64,000 nt of DNA from Climacium dendroides (GCA_950106755.1 OX467082.1:27776001-27840000), one strand, 5' to 3'. Numbered from the stretch's first letter, positions 11,556-23,478 are shown. Translations and numbers: made by a program. The notes: generated by a model not told the origin, from the sequence alone.

Positions 11556-13865
11556 CCTAGCTAGGCATAGTGATGTGACTTCGCTCACATCACCAACTGT
11601 ACATCTACGTTGGATGCCAAGAACATTGCAACATTTCAAGTATAATTTGGTATTTCATGCCAACGCACAATGCAATGGGACAATACAAGGACCACCAACA
11701 CAAAGGCCAGACATCCTTTTCTATTAAGTATGAAAAATGCCCGTTTCGTAGCTTGCTCAAAAATAGGCATTGTGGCGAACTGTGCCAAAGCGGGCCACCT
11801 CCACTAACAACACAGATATACCTAACAGCACGTGGGAACATAGAGGTCATACTAAGACTACTATTGCTGCACACCTGTAGTTAACCCCTCAGCACCTCTT
11901 GCCCCCCCAAAAGGGGCACTACTCTAAATTGAAGTTGATCCTATAACTTCACAAATCCAATGTTTACTACCTTGTGTTTACTTAAGGGAAATAAGATTAC
12001 CATATGGAGGTCTGCCAAGTGGGGTTGGACGTGTACATAATCGGTAAATGGAGTGGGTGGCCTTTGTTATCCAGAAGGGTACAAGAAAATTGCTACTTTT
12101 CTCTTTGGATGAGTTCCAAGGTAATAGGGGCAACGCTAGTGGCCGGTTGCAAATGCTTGGGGTATGACATCTCTAATTCGATTTCCTTGCATATGTTTGT
12201 AGTGCAAGGTGACTGAATTACGTATAAGTCAATCCTATACCTAGCAGCCTGTCTGTTCAAGCGTTTCAAACTTCGTTGCCTTTCATTCAAGGTTTGACTT
12301 TGGAGATTTGATACGCTAAACTCAATCCTAAATTGGACAAGTGACCCATAACTTCTTTCTACTCTTGTGGCTATAATTTCAGGAGCATTTCATGATTCTT
12401 CCTATTGAAGATTCTATAAAACTAACCTTACGGAAGACAACAACTATTAGTAACAATGTATGAATCTAGCAAAACCGAATTCAAGACAATACAAAGAGGT
12501 AATGAATTGGCATGTGAAGACAAGCACCTTCTCTAGGAAATAGACAGAGCACGCCCCAACATCTTCATAAAAGGAAAGATCCACCAAAACTGATGAAAGG
12601 GAGGATCCACCAAAAAATTCTCCACATTAGTTTCAATGAGTTCGTATTGAAGAACATGAACAGTACCAGTACCTTCGGAACGTGCCTATCAGTGATGCAC
12701 AGTTACGTGTCTTCAATCATTAATATCTGATTTCCATTGCGTACGAGGTTTATGTTATGATATAGAATTCAAACTGAAATCCTAAAACGTAAAACAATTG
12801 ACAAATTTTAATTTCCACAATGATGGCGAGAGTCTACGAACTGTTACATCTTATTGGTCAACAACACGGTAGCTATATTCTCAATGGCTTCACTTGTTCT
12901 CATAGTGCGTGCATTTTGAACTCCAAACCATAAATATTTAATGGTCAAGAACATGGTCGCATCAATCTTTTGCCTTCAATTATACTCATGATGCCTTGTT
13001 CAACTTGAATTCAGGAACGTGATACTTAAATTAAGAATGAGGATACCCAAAGGATCACAATTTATATTTTTTTATGAAAGGAAAAATCATATTTACAAAC
13101 AAGAGAGTGCTAGGTTCAGGGCTTAAAAAAAATTATATTTATCAAGGACTGACAGTGCACCATTCCAAACTCCAACCACAAACAGTGTTGTTTTAGGCAC
13201 AAATACTTTCAATTTTCAAAAGGTGACTACAGGGTGAGAGTATGAAACTAAAAATTAAGATTTCTAGAACCGGAGACGCTGTGACATTGAGAAATCACGT
13301 AATTTCAGATTTCGAAATTGTATCTCCTTACAACTTTTACATTTGCACCAAGTTCAGATTTGGACAAAGATATCAACTGAAGAAAACAATCTTGAGGATA
13401 GAAACCAAAGAACAAGAGCAAATCTGAAATATATATTGGAAGAAAAAAGAGGTTGAAATATATGCATTGGTAATTGAAATTTTGAAAGAACCCAGAATAC
13501 ATTCACCACTACCTAACTATTCAGTTCTTCCAATTTTTTCATGAACCTACTATGGACAAACTAACAAATCAATCAAATTCACCAAAACATTGGACTTGTG
13601 AATCCTCCAATATTCCCTAAATATCTGAATCCACTAAAAGTCCCTAAATATCTGAATTCTTACACAATGAGTGGCAAGCTCAAGACAACAACAATAGTAG
13701 TGGCAATGTGATTACTGATTTGTAAAAAATATATCATGAGCATCACAAGTTTGATCCTTCTGTTTCAAGAGGAATACTTTTTCAGATTCTTATCAAATGA
13801 TCCTGGTCGTAATCCATATTAGAAGTAAGCAGATTAATTAAACCAAAGGCGAATAATAAACTTAC
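11556..13865. other. Central spacer of the inner CACTA, no gene recognised
   Basis: AT-rich sequence, with small open frames on both strands (for example 11605-11884 and 12004-12290) that I could not relate to any family. It may contain introns or exons of the RAD5A-like capture whose next exon would lie to the left, but no further helicase motifs were found on reading it. Confidence 0.35.
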
Positions 13866-14426
13866 TTAAATTCAATAACGATATTGGACATGAGTTGAAG
13901 GACTGCTAAAGCACTGCGGCATTTGCGTTTCACCTGAACTTGGCCTGAATTGACAAGGGGTATCAAGGAACGAGCCAAATCTCCAGGAATACGTCCAACC
14001 TGGTATCCCAGCTCAAAAGAAGGTCAACATTCGGAACAGTAAATTAGGAGGAAGGTACGTTTATCTCACCAGGTAGTACTTGGTTAGTACGACTCAGAGA
14101 CAACTGTGGCTATTTTCAGTTTCAGAAACGATGAAGTGTTAAGAAAATTCTGCGATGGATGGAGAAAAAAACATTACCTCTGCTGACCTCCGACAAGAAA
14201 AGCGGACGATTTCAGTGGCTGCTGTTGCACCCTTGCCTCGTCCACAAGGCCCCCTCCTAGCATGTGCAGCACTAGCTGGCTTAGGAAAGTAGAACTGCAA
14301 AGAATCCCCAACTTCAAGCTTGGGACCCTTGCAAGTAGAGAAGCCCAGAACTTCGGCTTCGCCAAGCAAAACCCAGTCACTGTTGGAGCCACTCCGACGT
14401 GCAGCAAACTTTTTGTAGGTGGAGGT
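13866..14426 (-). pseudogene. RAD5A-like: Captured RAD5A-like fragment: HIRAN domain, two exons
   Basis: RAD5A is a plant SWI/SNF helicase and ubiquitin ligase in post-replication repair; its N-terminal HIRAN domain binds DNA. On the minus strand, exon 1 (open 14426-14178) contains SDWVLLGEAEVLGFSTCKG, then KLEVGDSLQFYFPKP, a glycine- and arginine-rich linker and TEIVRFSCRRSAE, ending at donor GTAATG. After a 178-bp intron with acceptor CAG 14000-14002, exon 2 (13999-13866) reads VGRIPGDLARSLIPLVN and KCRSALAVLQLMSNI, ending at donor GTAAGT. Order, spacing and the intron-split E|VGRIP agree with RAD5A as I remember it. The helicase and RING parts are absent. The frames are open and the splice sites intact, which suggests recent capture. 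Confidence 0.75.
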
Positions 14427-16766
14427 TCAGATCGAAAAGGACGCAATGAAACAGCATGTATGGGACCAACAATTCCTGCGACAGATCGGTGAATACGAAG
14501 GTGTACACATGTGCATGTAGTGCGGCGGAAGAAGCCACCGCAAAGAGAATTCTATTTTTAGATTTTGTTTTATCCGTAAAGTCTGGCAGTGCTTCACTTT
14601 TCGAGGTAATTCTCTGTTGGAAGCCCCAGTGACAGTGCTATTTGAGCGTGACGTTCGGTCCCACTGCATTTAATTTTTGCATGCCGCCGCCCCAAGTCCG
14701 ACTCAGCGCAGCTTCGTGGCCACTGCTCCAGCTCCGACTCAAGCGCAGGTACCAAACAAGTTGCAATTTTTTTGTTGCGACAAGTTGCGACTACTGAATG
14801 CTTTCTTCGTCGAGTACTTTTGTTTTTCCTTCGGTGGTTGATGGTTTGCCAAGCACGGACATGAGACTCCCGGGGTCGTGAGCATTTGTCTGTAAGCCCC
14901 GACTTGAATACGATTGTATTGTTGTTGCTATTCCGCCGTTGCTGTTGCGCCTCTCCTTTTCCTGTTGAGTTGCTGTTGTTCCCCCCTTGCAAGCCATAAT
15001 GTTTATTCAGTTTTAATTGAAATGGGCTCTTGTTGTTAATTTCATTTTATTTTGAAGTTAAGGAGAACTAGTAGCATCCAGTTCAATCGTGTGGCGCATT
15101 GTCCAGGTCATCTGCATGACGTCTGAACTTCTCTTCCATACCGGAACCATTGAAGTGGCGAACAATATTAGAAATCAAACGTAACATGGCTAACATTAGA
15201 ATGGGTTTGAAGTATACGTAGCAATAAAAAAATACTTTTTTATACTCACTGATCATGTGTGATGAATTATACCCAACAAGTAATGATTACCAAACAAAGT
15301 CACACTCAGATCTTTTTGTGCCTTTGACATCTCTGATGATGGATTAGGCTAGTTGATCGCTCGTGTCAGCTCTTCTTTTTCCAGCAACGTAGACTTCCGT
15401 TTGAATTCCAGGTTTCATACGCAGTTGCACAAAATGAGAGAATGTGCTGTTTAATGAGGTAACGTATCATGGACCATGTACCCTCAGTGCCCAGTAGAAA
15501 CCCAGTTCGGGTCATCCCGCTTACAACTTGCAAAATTCGTGCTTTTCTGTTTCTCTTCTTTGACACTACTCACTCTCAAGGCATTCCAGGTAGTCAAAAT
15601 GGGTGGTAGCACATCAGTGCGTTGAAGTCCACGAACACTGATTCCCAGAAAGACATTTAAGCTGAAGACCTGGCTTGGCATCCTTTACTGCAAACCCATC
15701 CATTTTGGTGGCGCCCTAGTCAGAATTTGTGGCCATTGCGAATTCATCCTCTGGTGACGACGCAGTGCTCACTCTCTAACTGCCGATAACTCAGTGCTGA
15801 AGTTGAAGCAGAAGAAGCTGAAGAAGTGTCCCCGTGTTTGTGACATCGCCTTGCCTGGAGCCTGCACCGTCTGAAGACCACGTATGGTATGCATTTCCCT
15901 GGTTGTTCATTTTTCAACCATGTTCTCCTTCAACCCATTCGTGAGGTTCATTTCGTTCTGTAATGTGATGCAGTCATCACTTTTGGGTAGGAAAGTAGCG
16001 TGCACTTGGTGTGTGTTGCTATATGGTTACCAATTAATAAGCGGTGAGATCCTGGTCAGCATTTAGAGCGTTTGTGATGAAAGTTTTTTCAGATTGTTGA
16101 GGCTGTTTCAACCATATTTTCTTTTTTCTTTTTTTCCCACTTCGCTCTTGCAGTGCTATATTGGCAATAGAGGAAATAACAAGCTATACTAGTGATTCTT
16201 TAGAACAAGTGTGTTTGCTATTTTTAGGGCAGTGTAGTGCAACATTTTTATAACAAGTACGTTAATGCACATCACTTATTATTTGTTTATTTACATTGGA
16301 CATTTATGGGAGACAATCCATTCCTGACCACTTGAAGGAATTTGCACATCTGTGTGGTGATTCACATGAGTGAAGAAAGTTGAAATGTGCTGAAATAGAG
16401 TTTGAGAGGTTTTCCGAAATTTTCAAATTTTTATGACATAAAATGGATTTACTATGAATTATTTACCTAAAAACAGTGTTCCTCCCAGACTGGTGATGTA
16501 GGACGTGCTTTTCTTTACCATCGCTTGACAACAACATCAATGAAGGGCTGCTTACAATATTGAGAGACTTGTAAACAATCATAATTCACAACAATTGTTC
16601 CAAGTCTTTCATTACTATTCATCTCTTCATGTATCGAAAGAGCAAACCATACACTGCAAGAATATGGGATTAATTAGGAATGACTTGCCTCCCATAGTGT
16701 TGTATATTGTCGTTGTTTTTCTTATTTGTTTGTTCACTTGGGATTTAAGTAAACAAGCACAATAGC
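14427..16766. other. Spacer with GC-richer patches between RAD5A fragment and TNPA-like gene
   Basis: Less AT-rich than its surroundings at about 14600-15000 and 15690-15880. Minus-strand frames at 14594-14997 and 15366-15681 are open but not recognised. They could be further captured exons or the 5' region of the RAD5A-like fragment. The stretch upstream of 16767 should include the promoter and 5' untranslated exon of the TNPA-like gene. Confidence 0.35.
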
Positions 16767-16891
16767 ATGGATTCAGAGATCACTGAGTACGAGAGGTTGA
16801 GAAAGGAAAATATTCAAAGGAACTCACAAAAATTGAGTGATCTAGGCTTGTTGGACATTGCGACAGAATTGGCAAACATCAAAGAAACAAG
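16767..16891 (+). CDS. Inner TNPA-like gene, exon 1
   Basis: ATG at 16767 starts MDSEITEYERLRKENIQRNS and ends at donor GTAAGA (16892). The pattern YExxRxxNIxxNxxxLxxLGL is a common N-terminal module of plant chromatin- and transposon-derived proteins. The third element has a matching first exon at 58269 (MEDSETPQKSLYELARDARV), also ending at a GT donor, which supports both calls. This is the 5' end of the gene transcribed toward the right end of the element. Confidence 0.65.
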
Positions 16892-17082
16892 GTAAGATAC
16901 TAAGCTCTACGTAGTTTTTAAGAAGTAAATGGATTTGTGTATTGAACTTTTGTGAAATTAAAACCATTGCCCGTGTTCAATATTAATGAATGTACATGTT
17001 GAAGTTCATTGTAGGAAATTTTGTTTTTATTAAACTTAATGAAGAGGCCTGACCCATGTATTTTTTGACTTTAATCAATCAC

Positions 17083-17455
17083 ATCAAGGCTTTAGGATTG
17101 AGAACTATGGAGAATATCTTGGCGACAATGACAAGACAAATAGCTAATTTTCCAGATGATGTGCAAGTGGAATTGTTTCACACAATTGCTAGTTTTCCAG
17201 CAATTACGTTTCCTATATTGGAAATGACTTCTAATCATCTTGCGGGGATTTTTGAGAGCAGTCGCGACGTGCCCCTTGATAAGCCAGAAGGTATAAATCG
17301 AGGAAAAGGAGTGGAGAACTCTGGCACTATCTTACCAACATTGGAGAGGCACACACGGGCAACAACGTGGAGGGCTTTACCAGGACGTAGTTTTGACATC
17401 AACTCAGGAGGCAATGACAAAGAAGTAGAAGAAGAAACATTGCAAGAAGACTGTT
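17083..17455 (+). CDS. Inner TNPA-like gene, exon 2, no recognised domain
   Basis: Open frame reading GLRTMENILATMTRQIANF, then a hydrophobic helical stretch (VQVELFHTIASFPAIT), then a charged, disordered-looking part ending near donor GTAAGT at 17456. The start is taken at the acceptor near 17082. The phase does not join cleanly to the next exon as I read it, so an unseen exon or a frameshift is possible. No family recognised. Confidence 0.45.
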
Positions 17456-18110
17456 GTAAGTCGAAGGTTAGCTTCAGTCCTTTCCTATTGGAACTAATTA
17501 TGCTGGAGAAAGACACATAATTCATTGAATTGTAAAGAAATTTTCCATCATTGTTGAAGTGTTTCGTTATTGCAATTGCCATATGTATGTGGTTAGTTGT
17601 AGTTTACAATTTCTCTTTAAAAGTGCATTAATTTATAGACTCATAATTTGTCTTCAACAATTTGGTATTAGTCATTTCTGACTTTCAATAGTTTTAAAGG
17701 TTGATGTTTGTGAGAGAGAAGCAGGAACACAGAATTTGTAAATCAAGTTACTCTCATATGAGCACATGTGATTCATTAGAGTTAAACTAAGTCAATACAT
17801 AAGCCTTATTTGTAGTAATGACCAATTACAATACATTGTACTATAAAATGATCATGTCTAATTCACCGTAGTCATGAATAGCAACGCTTTGTTCACTTCC
17901 AACTGAAGAATTTAGAATTGTGTGTACTGTTAGTCTGTATTGATTTATTGTGACTTCGTGGCAGGCAATATTCATTTGTTGAGACATTTTGTAGTGATGT
18001 ATCATCTATTGTGACTGTGAGCAGTTAGTAATGATATTTTGTGAGTGAAAGCCAAGTCTTCATAGGTGTTCTGAAAAGATGTTTTGTGACTGCAAGTCAA
18101 TTGAAAAATA

Positions 18111-18690
18111 ATCATTTGTGACTCCCTGTAGTCACAAATATTATTATGTGACTTCAAGCCTAGTCACAAATGGTGTTTTATGACTGTCTATAGACGGAAA
18201 TGACCTTTTATAACTAATTGTAGTCACAAACATTATTATGTGACTTGAAGCCCAATCGGAAATGGTGTTCTATGACTGCGTGTAGTCAGAAATGAGCTTT
18301 TATAACTAATTGTAGTCACAAATATTATTATGTGACTTCAAGCCCAGTCACAAATGATGATTTATGACTGTTGGTAGACGGAAATGACCTTTTATAACTA
18401 ATTGTAGACACAAATATTATAATGTGACTTCAAGCCCAGTCACAAATGGTGTTGTGTGACTGCTTGTAGTCAGAAATGACCTTTTATAACTAATTGTAGT
18501 CACAAACATTATTATGTGACTTGAAGCCCAGTCGGAAATGGTGTTCTATGACTGCGTGTAGTCAGAAATGAGCTTTTATAACTAATTGTAGTCACAAACA
18601 TTATTATGTGACTTGAAGCCCAGTCGCAAATGGTGTTCTATGACTGTTTGTAGTTAGACATTAGCTTTTTTCCAAATTTGTAGTCAGAAG
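18111..18690. repeat. 92-bp tandem repeat in an intron of the inner TNPA-like gene
   Basis: The anchor TAACTAATTG falls at 18211, 18303, 18395, 18487 and 18579, each exactly 92 bp apart. Each unit holds four related sites: TGTGACTT, CAGTCACAAA (or CGGAAA), TATGACTG and TAGTCAGAAA. It lies between coding blocks ending at 17455 and starting at 18977. The sites are variants of the element's terminal motif, so this looks like an internal binding array rather than an unrelated satellite. Confidence 0.8.
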
Positions 18691-18976
18691 TGATCTTTCG
18701 TGATTGTTTGTAGTTTGGAGAGGCCAATTACAAAGATTTGTGCTCATTGTAGACATTTTTTTGATAGACATGAGGTAGAAATTAGGAGTTCAGACTCATG
18801 TGATGAAAATTAGATAATTAGAATTTGCATTTCCTAGATAGTAACTCAGAAGTTACACTTCATGTTTTGTAAAAATTTATTTATTTTTATTTTTTTTTGA
18901 GTTATGTAGGACATGAAGGTCCTCCTCCTATACTTATTATACTCATATTATAAGTTGTTTCTTTCTGCATTTACAG

Positions 18977-19855
18977 TTGCTTAGCCATCAACATCATCAC
19001 CCTAGGCCGTGGCCCAAGGAAGCCACACAGAAGAAAAAGATGACTTCATCAACAGAAATGATGGTCACAACACCATTGGAAGAGGACAATTTTTTGTTCG
19101 ATGACACAGAGGAGACAATGATGGGGGAGGAATCGGATGAAGATATTGAGCAACACTTTAGTACGGAGGAGGATGGAGATGTCCCAAATGAAGAGTTGTC
19201 CAATGATGTAGTGGATGAGTTGGAGTTACGGGAAGTCAGCATATTGAAGCGCATGGCAAAGAGTGGAGCAAACTTGAAGGAAGTACGTGAGAAAATGCGG
19301 AAACTGAGTGGAAATGAAGGGAAGGAAGTTAGCAATGTGGACCGCAACAGAAGTCTTCAACGACAATCCAATTTGAAGCAATTCAGGAGGGATCTGCAGA
19401 AGGTTGATGATAGAGATTGGGTTGAAGTGGACCTTGTCGGTTGTCCTACAGGAGTGCATAGGGCGGATTGGTTGACAAAGCTGCGTGGATATTCTCGTGA
19501 TTTGGATTGGAGTGTGGATGACTTCAATTCACATCCCCGACCTCTGCTATTAGCAATCAAGGACAAAATGGCATCCAAATTCGAGTATCGTGGTGGGAAG
19601 GGCGATGTTCCTGATAATGTCTTCTTCCGCATTTTGAGGTCCCAAATGAAGACAAAGAGAGCAAACATGAAGAAATTGATAGAGGCCGAAGCTCCCATTC
19701 CTAGAACTGTGAAGGCTCATCATGTAGAGAACTTCAAGAAGCTCATCAAGAGGACAGACAAAGTAGCATATTCAGAACGCATGAAGGTTGCACGGCAAAC
19801 CGTGCAAAAAGTGTCCTATAGTGGCCGATATGAGGGAGAAGTGAAGTCACGACTG
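18977..19855 (+). CDS. Inner TNPA-like gene: Transposase_24-type (Ptta/En/Spm) domain exon
   Basis: Starts after acceptor TTACAG and ends at donor GTAAGT (19856). About 290 codons without a stop. A histidine-rich start is followed by a strongly acidic stretch (residues about 30-80) and a basic region. The conserved block DWVEVDLVGCPTGVHRADW leads to ARQTVQKVSYSGRYEGEVK. The last part has the W/F...K...SE..K.AR.......Y.GR layout of the Transposase_24 family, and the third element's equivalent (62289-63126) is an even clearer match. In En/Spm the TNPA-type protein binds the subterminal motifs; the same role is inferred here. Confidence 0.65.
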
Positions 19856-20432
19856 GTAAGTGAAAGAGATGTCTACACTTTTGTAACTTCTATTTACGCA
19901 TGTGATTGTAGATGGGTGTTCGTAGTCATTGTCTTTTGGATTTTATTTTTATAAACATGAAATTCTGAATGTAATATGTGTGCAAGGTAAACTTTGTTGG
20001 TCATATGACAATGCTTAGCCATAAGTAGGACATATTCAGGAGAAGAGGAAATGATGGATAGGATGTTGCTTTGAGTTCTTGCAATCATAAATAACAGACA
20101 TTAATGTACTTAAAATTGTATTTAGATTGTATTGTGACTAAGTATAGTTATATTTAGCCTTGTATGTGACTACTTGAAGTCATATTTGGATGTACATGTG
20201 AATATGTATAGTCATGTGTAGGTAATCATAAAAGTACATGTGCTCATATTTGGTTTTCAATATGAGAAGTTTCATTTGAAAATAGTAAGTTATGTTAGTA
20301 GTAGTTGTTGTAATTGGACATGTGCATCACAATGTGAAATAGTTTATTGTTTGTCAATGCTTTCAAGAAATTTCACTATAGTTGAATGTTTTGGTCTTGA
20401 AATTTACACATATAGGGTTGCCGTCATTGTAG

Positions 20433-20918
20433 GTTGCACATTTGGGGAGACCCCCTACTCAAATGGAAGTGGAAGCAGAGCTTGCTTCACCAGACAAATC
20501 AGTGCACATTCGGTCGTCAAATTCAGGAGGGGCGGGTAGTAATTCAAGGAGGGTGGATAAAGGCATAGAAGAAGTGCGAAACGAATTGTATACATTCCAA
20601 GAGACTGTGAAGGGAGAATTAAGTGAAATGGGTTCCCTAGTGAAGCAGCTTCTGTTTGAAGTCCGCAAGCAGAATGGAAGGAATACACACCCGTCTAGTT
20701 CTGAAATAGGCACCACAATGCCGGAAGTTGCAGGTGGTGAGGAGATCATAGAGGAATTGGTAGGTTTGAAGAAACTTAACCCTCAGAAGATACAGGAAGA
20801 AACAGCCACAGAAGCACATGTATTGAACGTGTCGAAATGTGTTGAGGTAGTGCATGCAACAGTGGAGGTTCGTACAAAAATAAGAAACCCTTTAGTGTCA
20901 TTCAATGTAATTGAATAG
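20433..20918 (+). CDS. Inner TNPA-like gene: coiled-coil exon
   Basis: Begins at acceptor TTGTAG, in phase with the preceding exon (GTT GCA CAT TTG), reading VAHLGRPPTQMEVEAELASP. Residues about 45-85 (GIEEVRNELYTFQETVKGEL and on to VKQLLFEVRKQ) form a heptad-like coiled coil, likely for dimerisation. The outer element (26450-25839) and the third element (63885 to the edge) have coiled coils at the same place in the gene. The 3' exon boundary is uncertain; the frame stays open to 20918. Confidence 0.6.
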   Translation, partial: VAHLGRPPTQMEVEAELASPDKSVHIRSSNSGGAGSNSRRVDKGIEEVRNELYTFQETVKGELSEMGSLVKQLLFEVRKQNGRNTHPSSSEIGTTMPEVAGGEEIIEELVGLKKLNPQKIQEETATEAHVLNVSKCVEVVHATVEVRTKIRNPLVSFNVIE

Positions 20919-20994
20919 GTTTTGTTGCTTTTGTATTTGTTTGGAATTTCATGTGATGTGTAGTAGGCAGACATGAAATCTCAACTACTAAATT

Positions 20995-21258
20995 GTGGAT
21001 GTCATTGTGAGTTTAAAGGATGAAGGCACGATTGATAAGTCAAGAAATGTAAAGCAAAAACCCAACACTTTGCCAGTGCTGGAGCAAATTGAAGAAGTAA
21101 TAGATGTTACAAAAGCAAAAAAGGATCAAGGGAGCGTGAAGAAGAGGAAGGGCGAGGGTCAGAAATTGTGGGTAGACATAAGTTATCAATCTAGGCGTTC
21201 AACGTTGACTGGAGGGAAGACTGGTGAGAAGATGAAGGAGGTGCAAGAGGATCTCAAG
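20995..21258 (+). CDS. Inner TNPA-like gene: lysine-rich linker exon
   Basis: Open frame with KDEGTIDKSRNVKQKPN, then KAKKDQGSVKKRKGEGQK, ending near a GTGTGA donor. Highly basic and likely disordered, with a nuclear-localisation-like cluster (KKRKGEGQK). The start codon is not real; the exon probably begins after an AG near 21007. No family recognised. Confidence 0.45.
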
Positions 21259-21559
21259 GTGTGATGGACTACCATGACTGTATTCAATGTTGCAGTAGTG
21301 TATGGTATTGTGTGTGCAAAAGGGGTGGGAACAAGGTATAATTCTTATAGGTGAACATATAATTATGGATTGCGTCCTTCCTTTAAAATGGTAGATGGTG
21401 CAATGTTAGACAGAATGTAGGGAGGTTCATGTTATGGAATATTTTTAGTACGTGTATGAGTTCTATTGGACATGTTTGTGGATTAGGTGCCATAACTTGA
21501 ACAAAAGCATGTGTGCATAATTAGAAGCAGTAATATGTAGAAGAAAACAAGTGCTGGTG

Positions 21560-21860
21560 GTCATAATCTCTATTATGTGACTAATTGCAGTTATTATTTG
21601 CATGATGCGACTGACCATAGTAGTAATCTTTAGTACATGACTGGTGTCAGTCATATTATGCAGAATGTGACTGTTGGCAGTCATATACTGTTGTGCATCA
21701 CTAATGCTAGTCATATTCTATAGTATATAACAATTGTCAGTCATATTATATATTTTAGAGTAAATGGCAGTAATATTTTTTAATATATAACTAGTGGAAG
21801 CTGTATTTTAAAATATATACGTAATGACAACTAAATTTTGTATTATGTGGGGAGTCATAT
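21560..21860. repeat. Degenerate intronic CAGTCATAT/ATGTGACT motifs
   Basis: Between coding blocks. Words such as TGGTGTCAGTCATATT, TTGGCAGTCATA and ATGCTAGTCATATT recur every 40-60 bp alongside ATGTGACT and ATGACTG, an inverted pairing of the same core as the terminal array. No coding potential. Confidence 0.5.
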
Positions 21861-22275
21861 TAATGTTTTTGTCAGATGTATGTGCCATACGTTTTCGTAT
21901 GTAGCTTTGTTAACCTTTGATTATTTGTATCCATTTCTATTTAGAGGGATAGTAATTTCTTGTTTTGGTCTAAGAGGATCCTTTTGTTGTACAAAGTGTA
22001 TGAAAAGGAGTATTCGTATTTCTCATTATGTGAAGTCGTACCATGAAGTATATTTTGTCGCATGTTGTGGGGGTCGATAATTTTTCATCATTTAAATGAA
22101 GTGACACTACTATTCCAAGTGTATAATAGTGGGTGTTGTACTTTTGAAGTCTCAAAAGTGTTCTTGAGTCGTATGTATTTATGTTTCATAATTGATATTT
22201 TGTTGTTGTATGTGTTGAATTTATAATTGTTATAATACCATGACATTGAATACTAAATTGTTGATGTGCATGTAG

Positions 22276-23016
22276 ATTGGAGCAAGAGGCTCTAGAGAAC
22301 ATCATTTGGAATTCGATTCCAAATTAATGGAAGAAGAGCCTACCAAAAGGAGGGGGCCAATGAGGGCCGCAAAGGTTGGAAAACCTTCAAAGAAAAAGAA
22401 TATTTCAGGGAAACTGAAGTTTCCACCGGTGAGAGTTTCGGATGATTCACGAAGAAAGGTACTTGTGTTGAATGTCTTGGGTTTTCTATGTGACATCCGA
22501 CCACTGCATGATGGAAAAGAGTGGGGGTTAGGTGGTACGATCCATTATGAGAGAGAGTTCGAAGTCAAAATTAAGAAAAGGGAAGACTGTGCAGCTTTTG
22601 TGACAATGCTGCACTATCGATTTGATGTGGGGATATGGGCTCTAATTGGAGAGGCACTTCTACAAGAAGTGGCTCGATTCCTAGCTCGGGGGACACCCAT
22701 GAAGTGGTGTTTTTTATGGAGAAAGAAAATTGGTGGTGGAAAAAGAGACTTGCATGATTTATTTGACATGATACCAGATCCAACCCATAGATCGGCTAGG
22801 GTCCTTCAAGTGGACTGGGATTCCACAGCTACCTCTAAGTCACCTGGTACAAATGTATTACACATTGCTGCATGGGATCCTCTAGCTTCAGAAGACAACT
22901 TCCTAAAGAACATGAGAGGACCCTTTGAAGTTTTTAGTCAAAATCCTTTCGACATTGAATATTGTGTGATGTTCTTGGACAAGGCAATCAGTCAGTTATA
23001 GAATCCATTGCCCCAG
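22276..23016 (+). CDS. Inner TNPA-like gene: FCP1-like (HAD phosphatase fold) domain, catalytic site lost
   Basis: Acceptor ATGTAG before 22276; donor GTATGT after 23016. A basic start (KRRGPMRAAKVGKPSKKKN) is followed by a domain resembling plant FCP1/SCP-like C-terminal-domain phosphatases. KVLVLNVLGFLCDI stands in place of the catalytic (V/L)LDLNGLL, RFDVGIWALIGEALLQEV in place of FDVGVWSS...NV, and RVLQVDWDSTA in place of LLIDDSP. The nucleophile aspartate is asparagine and the next acidic or polar position is leucine, so catalysis is unlikely. TAG at 22999-23001 falls 18 bp before a good donor and may be a recent stop or the natural end. A second FCP1-like domain lies at 47049-47643. Confidence 0.65.
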
Positions 23017-23121
23017 GTATGTATTTTTGAATATGTTGTTTGCCTTTCAATTTCAGAAGTGAAAATGAAGCTCCATCGTTTGTTTACTTAATGTCTACAA
23101 CCATTGTAAATGTAAATGCAG

Positions 23122-23478
23122 GATGCACAAGGTGGGAAGAAATATCTTCAAGGTTCTCGAAGCTCAAAGAATGAAAGTCCTATCTCCTTGGCTGTAGGGT
23201 CGAAAGTGAAGGTGTTCGATGTGGACGATGACAACAAGGCAGAAGACAATGTAATTGCACATGGAGTCATAGTGAATGTTGCAGGAGGTTCACTTCATGG
23301 ACGGCTCATTGAAGAGGGCAATGTGTCTATAAGCATAACATCTGTGGTTCCCGGATCGGCGATGGTTCTTCTATATGAGGCAAACAACAACGATGACCCT
23401 CCTATGGTGCATGTAGGTGATGCTGTGAAGTCTGTGACAAAGTGGCCCATTGAAGCGTTGGCTCCTTTAAACGAATGA
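23122..23478 (+). CDS. Inner TNPA-like gene: TNP1/EN/SPM C-terminal (Transposase_23-type) domain
   Basis: Acceptor TGCAG before 23122; stop TGA at 23476-23478. The pattern LAVGSKVKVFDV, then AHGVIVNVAGGSLHGRLI, then VSISITSVVPGSA, then HVGDAVKSVTKWPIEAL matches the layout of the plant TNP1/EN/SPM domain (A.G......VGG..LG...V.V..V......GDA....AWP...L). This is the usual C-terminus of TNPA-type CACTA proteins, which identifies the whole plus-strand gene as the element's second transposition gene. It lies some 400 bp before the right subterminal array. Confidence 0.65.
   Translation, partial: DAQGGKKYLQGSRSSKNESPISLAVGSKVKVFDVDDDNKAEDNVIAHGVIVNVAGGSLHGRLIEEGNVSISITSVVPGSAMVLLYEANNNDDPPMVHVGDAVKSVTKWPIEALAPLNE

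Noticed and set aside
14427..14997. RAD5A N-terminal exon or independent gene starting MACKGGTTATQQ
   Set aside because: The frame is low in complexity, has stops, and does not resemble the RAD5A N-terminus; left as unassigned.
22999..23001. TAG taken as the definite end of the inner TNPA-like protein
   Set aside because: A good donor lies 15 bp later and the next exon carries the expected C-terminal domain, so a recent stop is as likely.
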